DNA of 64,000 nt from Shewanella subflava (lineage in GTDB: Bacteria > Pseudomonadota > Gammaproteobacteria > Enterobacterales > Shewanellaceae), in NCBI RefSeq assembly GCF_025971955.1, contig NZ_JAPDMX010000028.1, positions 1 through 64,000 on the forward strand. The letters are read 5' to 3'. The translations under genes were made by a program, and so were the position numbers. The notes under the pieces are model-generated. The model did no database searches. It saw only the letters and a program-made list of their open reading frames with translations, and was not told the origin of the DNA. This document shows positions 1 through 8,559 of this stretch, one piece after another; the stretch's first letter is position 1; the number at the start of each line of letters is the position of its first letter.

Positions 1-32
1 ATCTCTGTTGCAGGCCTTTATACATCAACCAG

Positions 33-52
33 TAGATCGGTCAACCGATCTA
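33..52. promoter_or_regulatory. 20-bp palindrome, TetR-type operator candidate
   Basis: The sequence TAGATCGGTCAACCGATCTA is a perfect inverted repeat of two 9-bp arms around CA. Size and symmetry fit operators of TetR-family repressors. No gene starts just to its right, so any regulated gene would lie left of the window. The assignment is inference from symmetry alone. Confidence 0.35.
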
Positions 53-789
53 AAAAGTGCTTATCTGATCGGCATTACAGCTTTCGCTGGGTTTATTCCA
101 CGGACACAACCTACGTAAAAGATAGTCACTACATACATTAGACCGATGTTTTATCCACTAACGTCCCAGCTTAGTCATCCATTAGTCAAGAGGGATAACC
201 AAGTAGTAAGGGTGTCCGCTCACCTCTATAGGTATGCGTAGAGTTTAATCATAAATACTCAACAAAGTCAATAATATATAGGCAGATGTGGACATTTTAC
301 AGCGTACCACTGAAATATCTGCTTTGTTATATTTTTACTTTCTGTTTCTGGTGTTTTCTTTAGGTCCTATATTAAATTTCGATTTTTTTCCTTTCCTCGC
401 ATTGGCAGCATCTGGAAATAACTCAATCATTCGGTCTATTGATACAGTTAACCAATGTGTCGATTCTAAAAGAGAAAACACTATGTATGAAAGGTCTGTT
501 TGATTATTAACACCAGTGCCCCGACCGTTTGCTTCAATAAATTAGTGGGTCACAGTAAACTTTAACAAGGGAGCTGATAGGCACTGTTAACGAATGGCTT
601 TTTCTTCCCTGAATGGCACACTCGATGAATTTGTTCGAGGCTACCCTATTTTGTCCTTAATTTTTGATACTTTAATCTAATTTATAGTCTTAATTCAATG
701 TTTTAATTAAAGCTGTATTGGGTAAGTCACAACCGCGTTTACACCTGAAATTTTCGCATCTTCGTTGTGACTGTATTTGTGGCAATTAT
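53..789. other. Gene-free stretch with one inverted repeat
   Basis: I find no convincing coding region here. A short frame at 288-503 on the plus strand opens with GTG, has no ribosome-binding site and reads as AT-rich random sequence. The only clear structure is a 9-bp inverted repeat, AGTCACAAC at 725-733 and GTTGTGACT at 764-772, with a 30-nt spacer. Confidence 0.4.
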
Positions 790-819
790 AAAAAGCAAAA
801 AGACTCAATTTGAATTGAG
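790..819 (-). terminator. Intrinsic terminator reading leftward
   Basis: CTCAATT (804-810) and AATTGAG (813-819) form a 7-bp stem. On the minus strand the stem is followed by TCTTTTTGCTTTTT. This is a good Rho-independent terminator for minus-strand transcription, yet no intact gene ends at it. It closes the decayed reading frame at 805-1194. Confidence 0.55.
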
Positions 820-1194
820 GTCATCGAGAAAAGTCGGTGAGCTTGGCATGTATGCCAAGTTAGCTTTCGTTAGGCCATGGTCACTCTTTGGCATCCCTTC
901 CACCGTGACATTTGTAAATCCATTTACTTCAGATACCTATCGGAAGCGTTAGGGAGATTTTGTATTAGCTGACAATGACCGAAGCGGACTACAAATGAAG
1001 TTTAAAGCTGGATCGAACCCCATCGAAAATATGCCCTTTTCAGCATTTTTCGTCTGGGGCGCTGAGGGTTTCCAAAGGGCTTCTTTTGTAAAAAAAGCGT
1101 GCGTTTTGCCCCTTTGGTCTGGTGTGGGCGAAGCGCCACGACCTTTGTGGCCGCAGGCCATATTCCAAACCAACTTTCTTATCGAAAATATCAT
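805..1194 (-). pseudogene. Decayed minus-strand frame in a hairpin-rich element
   Basis: One minus-strand frame runs from 1194 to a TGA at 805-807 and is broken only by a TAA at 949-951 and a TAG at 937-939. The last piece reads VSEVNGFTNVTVEGMPK and onward, and its stop codon lies inside the terminator hairpin. The region is rich in small inverted repeats: CTTGGCAT/ATGCCAAG at 842-859, CCAAAGGG at 1072-1079 with CCCTTTGG at 1110-1117, and TGGCC/GGCCA near 1149-1161. It may be a degenerate gene, a non-coding RNA or a dispersed repeat, and I do not recognise a protein family. The plus-strand frame over the same bases is equally unsupported. Confidence 0.3.
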
Positions 1195-1295
1195 TGGCTA
1201 TATCGAGGTGAGCCATCCGCTTTTATGTCAGTAATGGTCACAGTATTGTGCTGAATTTTATGTACAATAGGACTTCTTATAAAAAGGAGCTGTTT

Positions 1296-1670
1296 GTGCT
1301 AACTAAAATTTTAGTCACCCTATTGGTCATTATTGCGGCGTTATTTTATTTACGTCACGGTAGAAAAAAGCCCAGTAAAACACAGCAAACCATTGCTTTA
1401 CAGACACAAAACCCTTTATTTAATAAAGTGATTATTTATGGTGTCATTGCGTTCTCTATGCTGTCTACTGCAGCATTTTGGGGATGGAGTTGGTTTGATG
1501 ATAATCGTATTGTTACGGTGCAAATAAGTTCGCCCATTGAGGCGATGTCAACCCAATACCAAGTTCGTAAAAAAGATATCCACGCAAGAAAAATAACCAC
1601 AGTGGACGGCATTGAAATACGTTTATCAAATCAAGAGCGGGTCACTATCTCATCCCATAGCGATAAATAG
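1296..1670 (+). CDS. Small conserved inner-membrane protein, function unknown
   Basis: This encodes a 124-residue protein with two predicted membrane segments. One is at the N-terminus (LTKILVTLLVIIAALFYL), the other near residues 48-68 (IIYGVIAFSMLSTAAFWGW). A soluble, basic C-terminal tail of about 55 residues follows. The start chosen is the GTG at 1296, which follows AAAAAGGAGC at a good distance; the ATG 48 bases upstream has no ribosome-binding site. It converges on the helicase gene, and a shared hairpin lies between them. I do not recognise a family or function. The membrane topology is read from hydrophobicity only. Confidence 0.7.
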   Translation: MLTKILVTLLVIIAALFYLRHGRKKPSKTQQTIALQTQNPLFNKVIIYGVIAFSMLSTAAFWGWSWFDDNRIVTVQISSPIEAMSTQYQVRKKDIHARKITTVDGIEIRLSNQERVTISSHSDK

Positions 1671-1722
1671 GAATTATATCGGTCAGTTTCAAGGCCGTTA
1701 AGCTTACAGTGTTGCATAAAAA

Positions 1723-1749
1723 TGGAGGCCTAGTGCCTCCAATTTTATT
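1723..1749. terminator. Terminator between convergent genes
   Basis: TGGAGGC, loop CTAGT, GCCTCCA forms a 7-bp GC-rich stem followed by ATTTTATTT on the plus strand and preceded by an A-rich run. It can serve the small membrane protein gene and, in the other direction, the helicase gene. Confidence 0.6.
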
Positions 1750-1784
1750 TATCTATTGCGATTCAATGCGTGAATCAACTTTGC

Positions 1785-3314
1785 TTACTCTTTCAACTTA
1801 AGCTTTAGCCTTGCATTGGCATAAGGGTCAACCTTTGGCTTTGCCGCCGTGTCGCCAGTTTGCGCTTTCTGCGGCTTAGCGTTGGCTTTGTTCACTTTAT
1901 TGTCAGAGGCTTTAGTCTCAGTCGATTTTGGCGTTTGTGCTCGATTAGCAAACTTAGGGCCTAAATCAACTAATGGCTTTTTACGTCTTGGTGGGCGGCT
2001 TTTTGTGGCAGCACCTTCAGTGGCGGTATGGCCATTTTGGCTTTTTTGCTCACCATGATTGCTTCTTCTTTGGTGGATTTTATTATCCTGTCCAGAGGTT
2101 GAGCTTTTGGTGCGAGAATGGGTTGAACGGCCTGCCGATTTTTTGGGTGCGCCAGCACTCAGTAGGGTGTCAGCCAGATTAAAGTTGGCCTCAAACCCTG
2201 GCAATACATTGCGGGTGATCTGACGTTTAATCAGCTTTTCAATTTCACGCAATAATTTGCCTTCTTCTTCGCTGACTAACGAAACGGCCTGACCCGATGC
2301 TCCAGCACGACCGGTACGGCCAATGCGGTGCACATAGTCTTCAGGCACTTGAGGAAGATCAAAGTTAACCACAAACGGCAGTTGGTCGATATCAATACCG
2401 CGTGCGGCAATATCGGTGGCAACCATCACTTGTGCTGCGCCACGTTTAAAGTCGGCTAACGCTTTGGTGCGCGCGGTTTGACTTTTATTACCGTGAATAG
2501 CCACGGCTGAAATGCCAGCGGCTTCTAAACTTTTGGCTAAACGATTCGCGCCATGTTTGGTACGAGAAAAAACCAATACCTGATGCCAGTCATTGATTTT
2601 TATCAGCTCAATCAATGCCGCTGATTTACGGGTTTTATCTAATGCATAGATGCTTTGTTCAACACTATTGGCTGTACTGTTTCTTGGTGTGACCGATATC
2701 TCGACAGGGTTGTTGACCAGCCCCTTGGCTAATTCACGGATTTCATCTGAAAAGGTCGCCGAAAACATCAAGTTTTGTCTTTTTGTGGGTAAAAAAGACA
2801 GAATTTTACGAATGTCGCGAATAAAGCCCATATCCAACATGCGATCGGCTTCATCGAGTACTAAGATCTCAAGGTGATCAAAGTTAATGGCACGCTGCTG
2901 ATATAAATCCAATAAGCGCCCGGGCGTGGCAACCAGAATATCCACACCATTTTTTAATGCAGCAAGTTGAGGCTGAATAGACACGCCACCGAATACCACG
3001 GCAGACTTAAGCGGTAAATGTTTACCGTAAGTGGCCACGCTTTCTTGTACTTGTGCTGCAAGTTCACGGGTGGGCGTTAATACCAAAGTACGTACATAAC
3101 CGCGTTTAGCTGGAGCACCTTGAGATAATAATTCGAGGATTGGTAGGGTAAATCCCGCTGTTTTACCTGTGCCTGTTTGCGCGGCAGCCATCACGTCTTG
3201 ACGCTTTAACACTGCAGGAATGGCTTGGGCTTGAATAGGGGATGGGGTGTCGTAACCTTGTTTGGCAACTGCTTTTAAAATTGCAGCACTTAGTCCTAGG
3301 TTTTCAAAACTCAT
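1785..3314 (-). CDS. rhlE: DEAD-box ATP-dependent RNA helicase, RhlE type
   Basis: This 509-residue DEAD-box helicase should unwind RNA duplexes in ribosome assembly or mRNA turnover. Motifs are in the canonical order: Q motif with FENLGL and the PSPIQ segment (3-28), AQTGTGKT (45-52), PTRELA (81-86), TPGR (130-133), DEAD (154-157), SAT (185-187) and [10 protein letters not shown] in the second RecA lobe. The FENLGL opening and the RTGRAG ending fit the RhlE subfamily better than DeaD or SrmB. After about residue 390 the protein becomes a low-complexity Lys/Arg/Ser/Gln tail, as expected for an RNA-contacting extension. It is a single gene, with a 280-bp upstream gap shared with the divergent DUF3626 gene. 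Paralogues make the exact subfamily name slightly uncertain. Confidence 0.9.
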   Translation of the reverse strand: MSFENLGLSAAILKAVAKQGYDTPSPIQAQAIPAVLKRQDVMAAAQTGTGKTAGFTLPILELLSQGAPAKRGYVRTLVLTPTRELAAQVQESVATYGKHLPLKSAVVFGGVSIQPQLAALKNGVDILVATPGRLLDLYQQRAINFDHLEILVLDEADRMLDMGFIRDIRKILSFLPTKRQNLMFSATFSDEIRELAKGLVNNPVEISVTPRNSTANSVEQSIYALDKTRKSAALIELIKINDWHQVLVFSRTKHGANRLAKSLEAAGISAVAIHGNKSQTARTKALADFKRGAAQVMVATDIAARGIDIDQLPFVVNFDLPQVPEDYVHRIGRTGRAGASGQAVSLVSEEEGKLLREIEKLIKRQITRNVLPGFEANFNLADTLLSAGAPKKSAGRSTHSRTKSSTSGQDNKIHQRRSNHGEQKSQNGHTATEGAATKSRPPRRKKPLVDLGPKFANRAQTPKSTETKASDNKVNKANAKPQKAQTGDTAAKPKVDPYANARLKLKLKE

Positions 3315-3596
3315 AGATTACATCTCAATTAACAACCTAAGTTGTTAAATATATTAAAGGTGGCCAATATCGGCGGGCGTGCATCTTACCTGAAAAGCCC
3401 TAGCAGTGCTATCAAAACACATTGTAACAAAGGGTGAAAAAGTGTTAATCATCAGTGCGAAATGGTGCAATATTGCATACAATGAATTACTTGGTGCATT
3501 TTACAACCTAGATGTTGTGAGGTGATTTTTAATTATTGCGCATTCACTTTGGTTTATTTCGCGTTTATTTTAATCCTATTTTCTATTAAGGCATCA

Positions 3597-4661
3597 ATGA
3601 CTTCAAAATTAGCGGCACTCACCCATATTGAAAAGATCGCCTTAGGGCTTCGCGATCCTGCCCATGCGTTAATTAAAAATGTGCTGTTAATGTCAAATAT
3701 TTCTACCCACACCTTACAAGTGGCCATGCGCCAATTAACCCAGCATGGGCGGGTAGCATTGCATTTTCACCCCGATAGATTAGACAGTCGCGGCTTAAAA
3801 GTGGTTGATGGCTTGATCAAAGATGGTCACTACAAAAGTCAGTTTGAGACCCATATTTCCAACGGCCAACTGTCGCCTGAGTTAGGCGGCCCACGAGACC
3901 ATTGGGAAAACCAGTTATTTGGCCAATGTTATTCAGGTATTAAGCATCGTCCTAAGTATGGCGCTTTAGATTTAGGACTATGTGCTTTGGGCCCTGCACC
4001 TCGTTTTGGCAGTTGTTACTTTGTAACCCGTCCTCAAATATTGTCTCGTTGCACTTTTAGTTACATGGACTCTTACCGTTTACCGAAAGAGAAAGGCACC
4101 ATCAACTGTTTTGATGGTGTTTTGGCGGCCTTATTAAGTGAAAGTTTTGAGCGCCATTACGCCTTGGGGATCACAGGGCTTAAACCGACCTTATTGATCG
4201 ATCATTTAGTGGCAGACTTAACCGATTCGCTGGAAGGGCGATTCAAGCGACAGCCTAGCTGTAACCTAGACCATTATATTGAAGCTCAAATTCATGGTGA
4301 AGTGTCGTTAGATGATGACATCGATATGCTGGTGGCCGACCCCAGCTTTAAACAAACTCAGGTAGGTGAATCGTTACAAGCTTTATGCGATGAGTATGAT
4401 ATCCAATTAGCTTGGCACGGGGGCTATCAACTTGCTCTTGATGACGTGCCGAGTGATTTTCGCGGCGCAAATATGCCCAATGTGGCGCGTGCCGTTGCTC
4501 AAGAACAGCTGATCAATGCCGCCATTATTGGCGAGGCAGCATATGCCTTGTGCAAACAACCTACCAGTTGGAGCGAACGCTCCAGCCATGCTAAAAAAAT
4601 TCAAGATTTAAAATTGCTCTGGCACGTACTGGTAAAATACGGCGCTATCCCCTTAGATTGA
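3597..4661 (+). CDS. DUF3626 domain protein
   Basis: The 354-residue protein matches the DUF3626 family by its signature blocks: LHFHPDR (55-61), KYGALDL (120-126), PRFGSCYF (135-142), RCTFSYMDS (151-159) and EAQIHGEVSLDDDID (229-243). No enzymatic role is established that I know of. The order of a His-centred first block, a Tyr-containing block and a late acidic E-x-Q-x-H-G block recalls ADP-ribosyltransferase folds, but that is inference. The ATG at 3597 is chosen because TAAGG lies a suitable distance upstream; the GTG at 3522 would add a hydrophobic 25-residue leader without a ribosome-binding site. No signal peptide follows from the chosen start. Its neighbours (helicase, cydDC) give no functional hint. 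Confidence 0.75.
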   Translation: MTSKLAALTHIEKIALGLRDPAHALIKNVLLMSNISTHTLQVAMRQLTQHGRVALHFHPDRLDSRGLKVVDGLIKDGHYKSQFETHISNGQLSPELGGPRDHWENQLFGQCYSGIKHRPKYGALDLGLCALGPAPRFGSCYFVTRPQILSRCTFSYMDSYRLPKEKGTINCFDGVLAALLSESFERHYALGITGLKPTLLIDHLVADLTDSLEGRFKRQPSCNLDHYIEAQIHGEVSLDDDIDMLVADPSFKQTQVGESLQALCDEYDIQLAWHGGYQLALDDVPSDFRGANMPNVARAVAQEQLINAAIIGEAAYALCKQPTSWSERSSHAKKIQDLKLLWHVLVKYGAIPLD

Positions 4662-4844
4662 TTAAGGTTACTTATCATAAACTGTGCGGCAGTTAACATT
4701 ATTAATTGATCAACTGTATTAGATAGGCCACTACTGCGATACTGCCTGTTAACACGCTACCTTCTCTTGTTAATAATCTATTTTCATTGCTGTCATTCAT
4801 TTGCCCTTTTAAGGTTTGGCATCAAGAAATGTTGTTGGAGTTTC

Positions 4845-6611
4845 ATGGATAAGTCGTTAGAAAAGTCATTAGCAAAGTGGCTTAAGTCGCAACAATCTGC
4901 ATGTGGTATTTACCTAAAACTCGCCATTGTATGTGGTTTACTTAACGGTGCTGCCATCATTGGCCAAGCCTACTGCATTGCCCAAATTTTACAGGGCGTG
5001 ATTATGGCCAAGCTTCCTGTTGATCAACTAACCTCCTATTTTATCGGTTTAGGCGCCTTACTCATCATTCGGGCGGCTTTAGCGTATGGACGAGAACAAT
5101 GTAGCTTTGAGGCCAGCAAGCGCTTAAGACAAGATATTAGGCAAGCTGTGTTAAATAAGTTAGTCGCATTAGGCCCTGCTTTCATTAAGGGCAAGCCAGC
5201 CGGTGCCTGGGCCAGTATCGTGCTTGAACAAGTTGAAGACTTACATGACTTTTACAGTAAGTATGTGCCACAAATGATGTTAGCGGCATTTATTCCGCTG
5301 TGTATTTTAGTGGTGGTATTCCCGTTAAATTGGGCTGCGGGTTTAGTGTTATTAGGCACGGCACCGTTAATTCCAATGTTTATGATTTTAGTGGGAATGG
5401 GGGCTGCCGATGCTAACCGTAAAAACTTTACCGCCTTAAGCCGCTTAAGTGGTCACTTTATGGATCGCTTGCAGGGGTTAAGTACCATAAAGTTATTTCA
5501 CCGTGGCGAAGCGGAAGTGAGTCAAATTCATCAGGCATCAGAAGACTTTAGAAGCCGCACTATGTCGGTTTTACGCTTAGCTTTTTTAAGTTCAGCCGTA
5601 TTAGAGTTTTTTGCCGCGTTATCCATTGCGGTACTGGCAGTTTATTTCGGCTTTAGTTATCTAGACCATCTGGATTTTGGTCATTATGACTTAGGGATCA
5701 GTTTATTTACCGGCATGTTCGTGTTGATTTTAGCGCCTGAATTTTACCAACCCCTAAGAGATTTAGGCACCCATTACCATGCTAAAGCACAAGCCATTGG
5801 TGCGGCTGAGTCATTAGTTGAATTACTTGATTTTCCGTTAACCCATAGTGCTGCACAATCTGGAAATGAGATGATTGATCTTAGTCAGGTTGATATTGTA
5901 GCCAATCATTTACAGGTAATGAGTGTCGATGGGCAGTGTTTGCTTGGTCCAGTGTCATTTAGCATTAAGGCTGGACAGCATGTTGCGGTTGTTGGTGCAA
6001 GCGGCGCAGGTAAAACCAGCCTGTTGCAGGCATTGTTAGGTTTTTTACCTTACAAGGGAGAATTGTTAATTAATGGCAAACCCTTTAACGCTATCAGCAT
6101 GGCGCATTGGCGTAAGCATCTTGCTTGGCTTGGTCAAGACCCACAGCTATTTCATGGCACGATTGCTGAAAATGTCGCTTTAGGCAGGCCTAACTTGAGT
6201 GAGTCCGCTATCATGGATTTACTTGAAAAAGCGCAAGTTGCCGATTTTGTGCAGCAACATCCCCAAGGGTTACACTCGATGATTAGCGATCAGTCATCTG
6301 GGGTGTCAGTAGGGCAAGCCCAACGGATTGCGCTGGCCAGAGCGTTAAGTCAACAAGCCAGTGTCTTTGTGCTGGATGAACCGACCGCCAGTTTAGATGA
6401 GCAAAGTGCCAAGGCAGTAATGGAGGCGTTATCGCAAGCCATTACCGATAACACCGCGATTATGGTAACTCATAAACTCGAAGAATTGACCTGTTTTGAT
6501 AGCATTATTGTGCTTGATAAAGGGAGCGTCATTGAACAGGGGAATTACACCACTTTAATGGCTGCAAAGGGCAAGTTTTATCAGTTGCTACAGCAGGAGG
6601 CTAAGGTATGA
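4845..6611 (+). CDS. cydD: Glutathione/cysteine ABC exporter subunit CydD
   Basis: This is half of the heterodimeric CydDC exporter, which moves glutathione and cysteine to the periplasm and is required for cytochrome bd assembly. The 588-residue product has an N-terminal type I ABC membrane domain with about six helices. Its ATPase domain carries GASGAGKTS (Walker A), the CydD-typical signature SVGQAQR in place of LSGGQ, and VFVLDEPTASLD (Walker B). The ATG at 4845 follows TTGGAG; an upstream in-frame start would add 26 residues without a ribosome-binding site. The stop overlaps the cydC start in ATGA, so the two genes are translationally coupled. No cydAB genes are in the window. Confidence 0.93.
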   Translation: MDKSLEKSLAKWLKSQQSACGIYLKLAIVCGLLNGAAIIGQAYCIAQILQGVIMAKLPVDQLTSYFIGLGALLIIRAALAYGREQCSFEASKRLRQDIRQAVLNKLVALGPAFIKGKPAGAWASIVLEQVEDLHDFYSKYVPQMMLAAFIPLCILVVVFPLNWAAGLVLLGTAPLIPMFMILVGMGAADANRKNFTALSRLSGHFMDRLQGLSTIKLFHRGEAEVSQIHQASEDFRSRTMSVLRLAFLSSAVLEFFAALSIAVLAVYFGFSYLDHLDFGHYDLGISLFTGMFVLILAPEFYQPLRDLGTHYHAKAQAIGAAESLVELLDFPLTHSAAQSGNEMIDLSQVDIVANHLQVMSVDGQCLLGPVSFSIKAGQHVAVVGASGAGKTSLLQALLGFLPYKGELLINGKPFNAISMAHWRKHLAWLGQDPQLFHGTIAENVALGRPNLSESAIMDLLEKAQVADFVQQHPQGLHSMISDQSSGVSVGQAQRIALARALSQQASVFVLDEPTASLDEQSAKAVMEALSQAITDNTAIMVTHKLEELTCFDSIIVLDKGSVIEQGNYTTLMAAKGKFYQLLQQEAKV

Positions 6612-8323
6612 AAGTCTTGCTCCCATTTCTAAAACTATTTCGTCGTCAATGGTTAATGATGCTAACGGGCTTGCTGCTCAGTTTTATTACCCTGTTGGCT
6701 GGGGTTGGATTGTTATCCTTATCGGGTTGGTTTTTATCAGCCACAGCGGTGGCGGGGTTAACGGTACTAACAGCACAAGCATTTAATTTTTTTACCCCAG
6801 CAGGTGGCGTGCGATTTCTATCAATAGCACGCACGGCAAGCCGATACGGTGAGCGTTTGGCTACCCATGAGGCAACCTTTAAGCTATTAACGGAATTACG
6901 CGTATGGGCGTGGCAAAAGTTATTGCCGCTTAGTGCCGCTAATTTGCAGGGCCTAAGAAAAGGGGATTTATTGAATCGCTTAGTTGCCGATATCGATACC
7001 TTAGACCATTTGTATCTACGCTTGCTGATCCCAATCAGCGCCTCATTATTAATGATAGTTGCGCTATACGCATTTATTGCCTGGTTTGACCCTGGTTTAG
7101 CGTTAACCCTGTGTGGTTTTTTGCTGGTGGTTTTATTGGTATTACCGACTGTCTTTTATCGATTAGGTAAAGCGCCGGGTCAGGCACTGATTGAAACAAA
7201 GCAAAAGCTGAGGGTGCATTTACTTGATGTGATCCAAGGCCAGGCTGAGTTAAGTTTATTTGCAGCCAATCAAGACTACTTAGCCAGAATATATCAACAG
7301 CAACAGCGTTTTTTTAGCAGCCAATTGACCATGGCGAAAATTACTGGATTAAGTCAGGCCATCTTAATTCTAACCAATGGTTTTGCGGTATTGTTGATGT
7401 TATATGTTGCCGCTAAAGGAGTCGGTGACGCCGTACCACCAGGCCCCTTATTTGCGATGGTCGTGTTTGCGACTATGGCTTGCTTAGAAATGATGATGCC
7501 CGTTGCAGGCGCGTTTCAGCATTTATCGAGCACAGTGTTAGCCGCCCAGCGTGTGAGTGCGTTGACTGAGCAGGCTCCAGCGGTGCAGTTTGTTAGCAAT
7601 GGGAATTTGATTGCCCAAACAGGCGCATTAGATATCAGTAATTTACATTTTAGCTACCAACAAAATCAGCCAATATTACAAGGGGTCAATCTTACATTAG
7701 CCGCGGGAGAAAAAGTGGCTATTTTAGGCAAAACAGGCTGCGGTAAATCTAGCTTGTTGAATATGATCACTCGAGAGTGGCAATCAGAATCAGGGTCCAT
7801 ACTGTTAGATGGTCAGCCTATTGCCGATTACAGTGAAGCGAATCTGCGCGCGGCAATGTCGGTTGTCAGCCAGCGAGTGCACCTATTTAGTGGTACGTTA
7901 CGCGACAATTTAGTGTTGGCATTGCCTTATATCGCCAATGAAAAACGTACTGCACACGATGACAAACTACAACAGGTGCTGCACCAAGTTGGTTTAGGTC
8001 ATTTGTTAGTCGGCGAAAAGCCATTAAACATGTGGATGGGTGAGGGCGGCAGGCAGTTATCCGGCGGCGAGCAACGGCGTATTGGGGTGGCCAGAGCATT
8101 GCTTCGTGATGCGCCATTACTCTTACTGGATGAACCCACTGAAGGCCTAGATAAGCATACTGAACGCGAGATCCTCGCCACGTTATTTGCATTTGCTGAG
8201 CATAAAACCGTGTTGATGATAAGCCACCGCACCACAGCGCTCAATCAAATGGATGGCTGTTATCAACTTATTGATGGTAAGTTACAACGCTTTAATTGTG
8301 CCTTGTTAACATCAACCGCCTAA
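6608..8323 (+). CDS. cydC: Glutathione/cysteine ABC exporter subunit CydC
   Basis: This is the partner of CydD in the inner-membrane thiol exporter. The 571-residue protein has six membrane spans followed by an ATPase domain with GKTGCGKSS (Walker A), the canonical signature LSGGEQRR and LLLLDEPTEGLD (Walker B). The N-terminal segment, with SLSGWFLSATAVAGL near residues 37-51, is typical of CydC. Its start overlaps the cydD stop by four bases, which fits equal stoichiometry. A 236-bp gap then separates it from the nqr operon. Confidence 0.93.
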   Translation: MKVLLPFLKLFRRQWLMMLTGLLLSFITLLAGVGLLSLSGWFLSATAVAGLTVLTAQAFNFFTPAGGVRFLSIARTASRYGERLATHEATFKLLTELRVWAWQKLLPLSAANLQGLRKGDLLNRLVADIDTLDHLYLRLLIPISASLLMIVALYAFIAWFDPGLALTLCGFLLVVLLVLPTVFYRLGKAPGQALIETKQKLRVHLLDVIQGQAELSLFAANQDYLARIYQQQQRFFSSQLTMAKITGLSQAILILTNGFAVLLMLYVAAKGVGDAVPPGPLFAMVVFATMACLEMMMPVAGAFQHLSSTVLAAQRVSALTEQAPAVQFVSNGNLIAQTGALDISNLHFSYQQNQPILQGVNLTLAAGEKVAILGKTGCGKSSLLNMITREWQSESGSILLDGQPIADYSEANLRAAMSVVSQRVHLFSGTLRDNLVLALPYIANEKRTAHDDKLQQVLHQVGLGHLLVGEKPLNMWMGEGGRQLSGGEQRRIGVARALLRDAPLLLLDEPTEGLDKHTEREILATLFAFAEHKTVLMISHRTTALNQMDGCYQLIDGKLQRFNCALLTSTA

Positions 8324-8422
8324 TTCCTTAATTTACGGGATTAGGCGAGGCTATTTTACCGTCTAAGGTGAATATTGTTTTTGTAGTAAAAATGACATTT
8401 TTTTGTATTCTTAAGTCCCACA

Positions 8423-8438
8423 AGTGATCTGTTTCACA
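8423..8438 (+). promoter_or_regulatory. CRP-like site upstream of nqrA
   Basis: AGTGA-TCTGTT-TCACA matches the CRP consensus TGTGA-N6-TCACA at nine of ten conserved positions. It lies about 120 bp upstream of the nqrA start. Cyclic-AMP control of respiratory genes by CRP is well known in Shewanella; control of this operon is inferred from the match. Confidence 0.5.
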
Positions 8439-8559
8439 ATAGTCGCCAATTATCATGTTTTAAAATTACACAATACCTCGTTAGTGTGATCTGGGTTCGT
8501 ACATTAGCATTAGCAAAGATTTAAAATTACTCATCGAATTTTTCTTGATGGTGATACTA

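Noticed and set aside
288..503. 71-codon frame in the left gene-free arm
   Set aside because: It starts with GTG, has no ribosome-binding site, and its Phe/Leu/Ile-rich text fits AT-rich random sequence better than a gene.
995..1234. Plus-strand frame over the hairpin-rich element
   Set aside because: It overlaps the minus-strand frame almost exactly, has no ribosome-binding site, and its text reflects inverted repeats rather than protein constraint.
6290..6330. Apparent defect in the CydD ABC signature (SVGQ instead of SGGQ)
   Set aside because: SVGQAQR is normal for CydD, so this is a family feature rather than a mutation.
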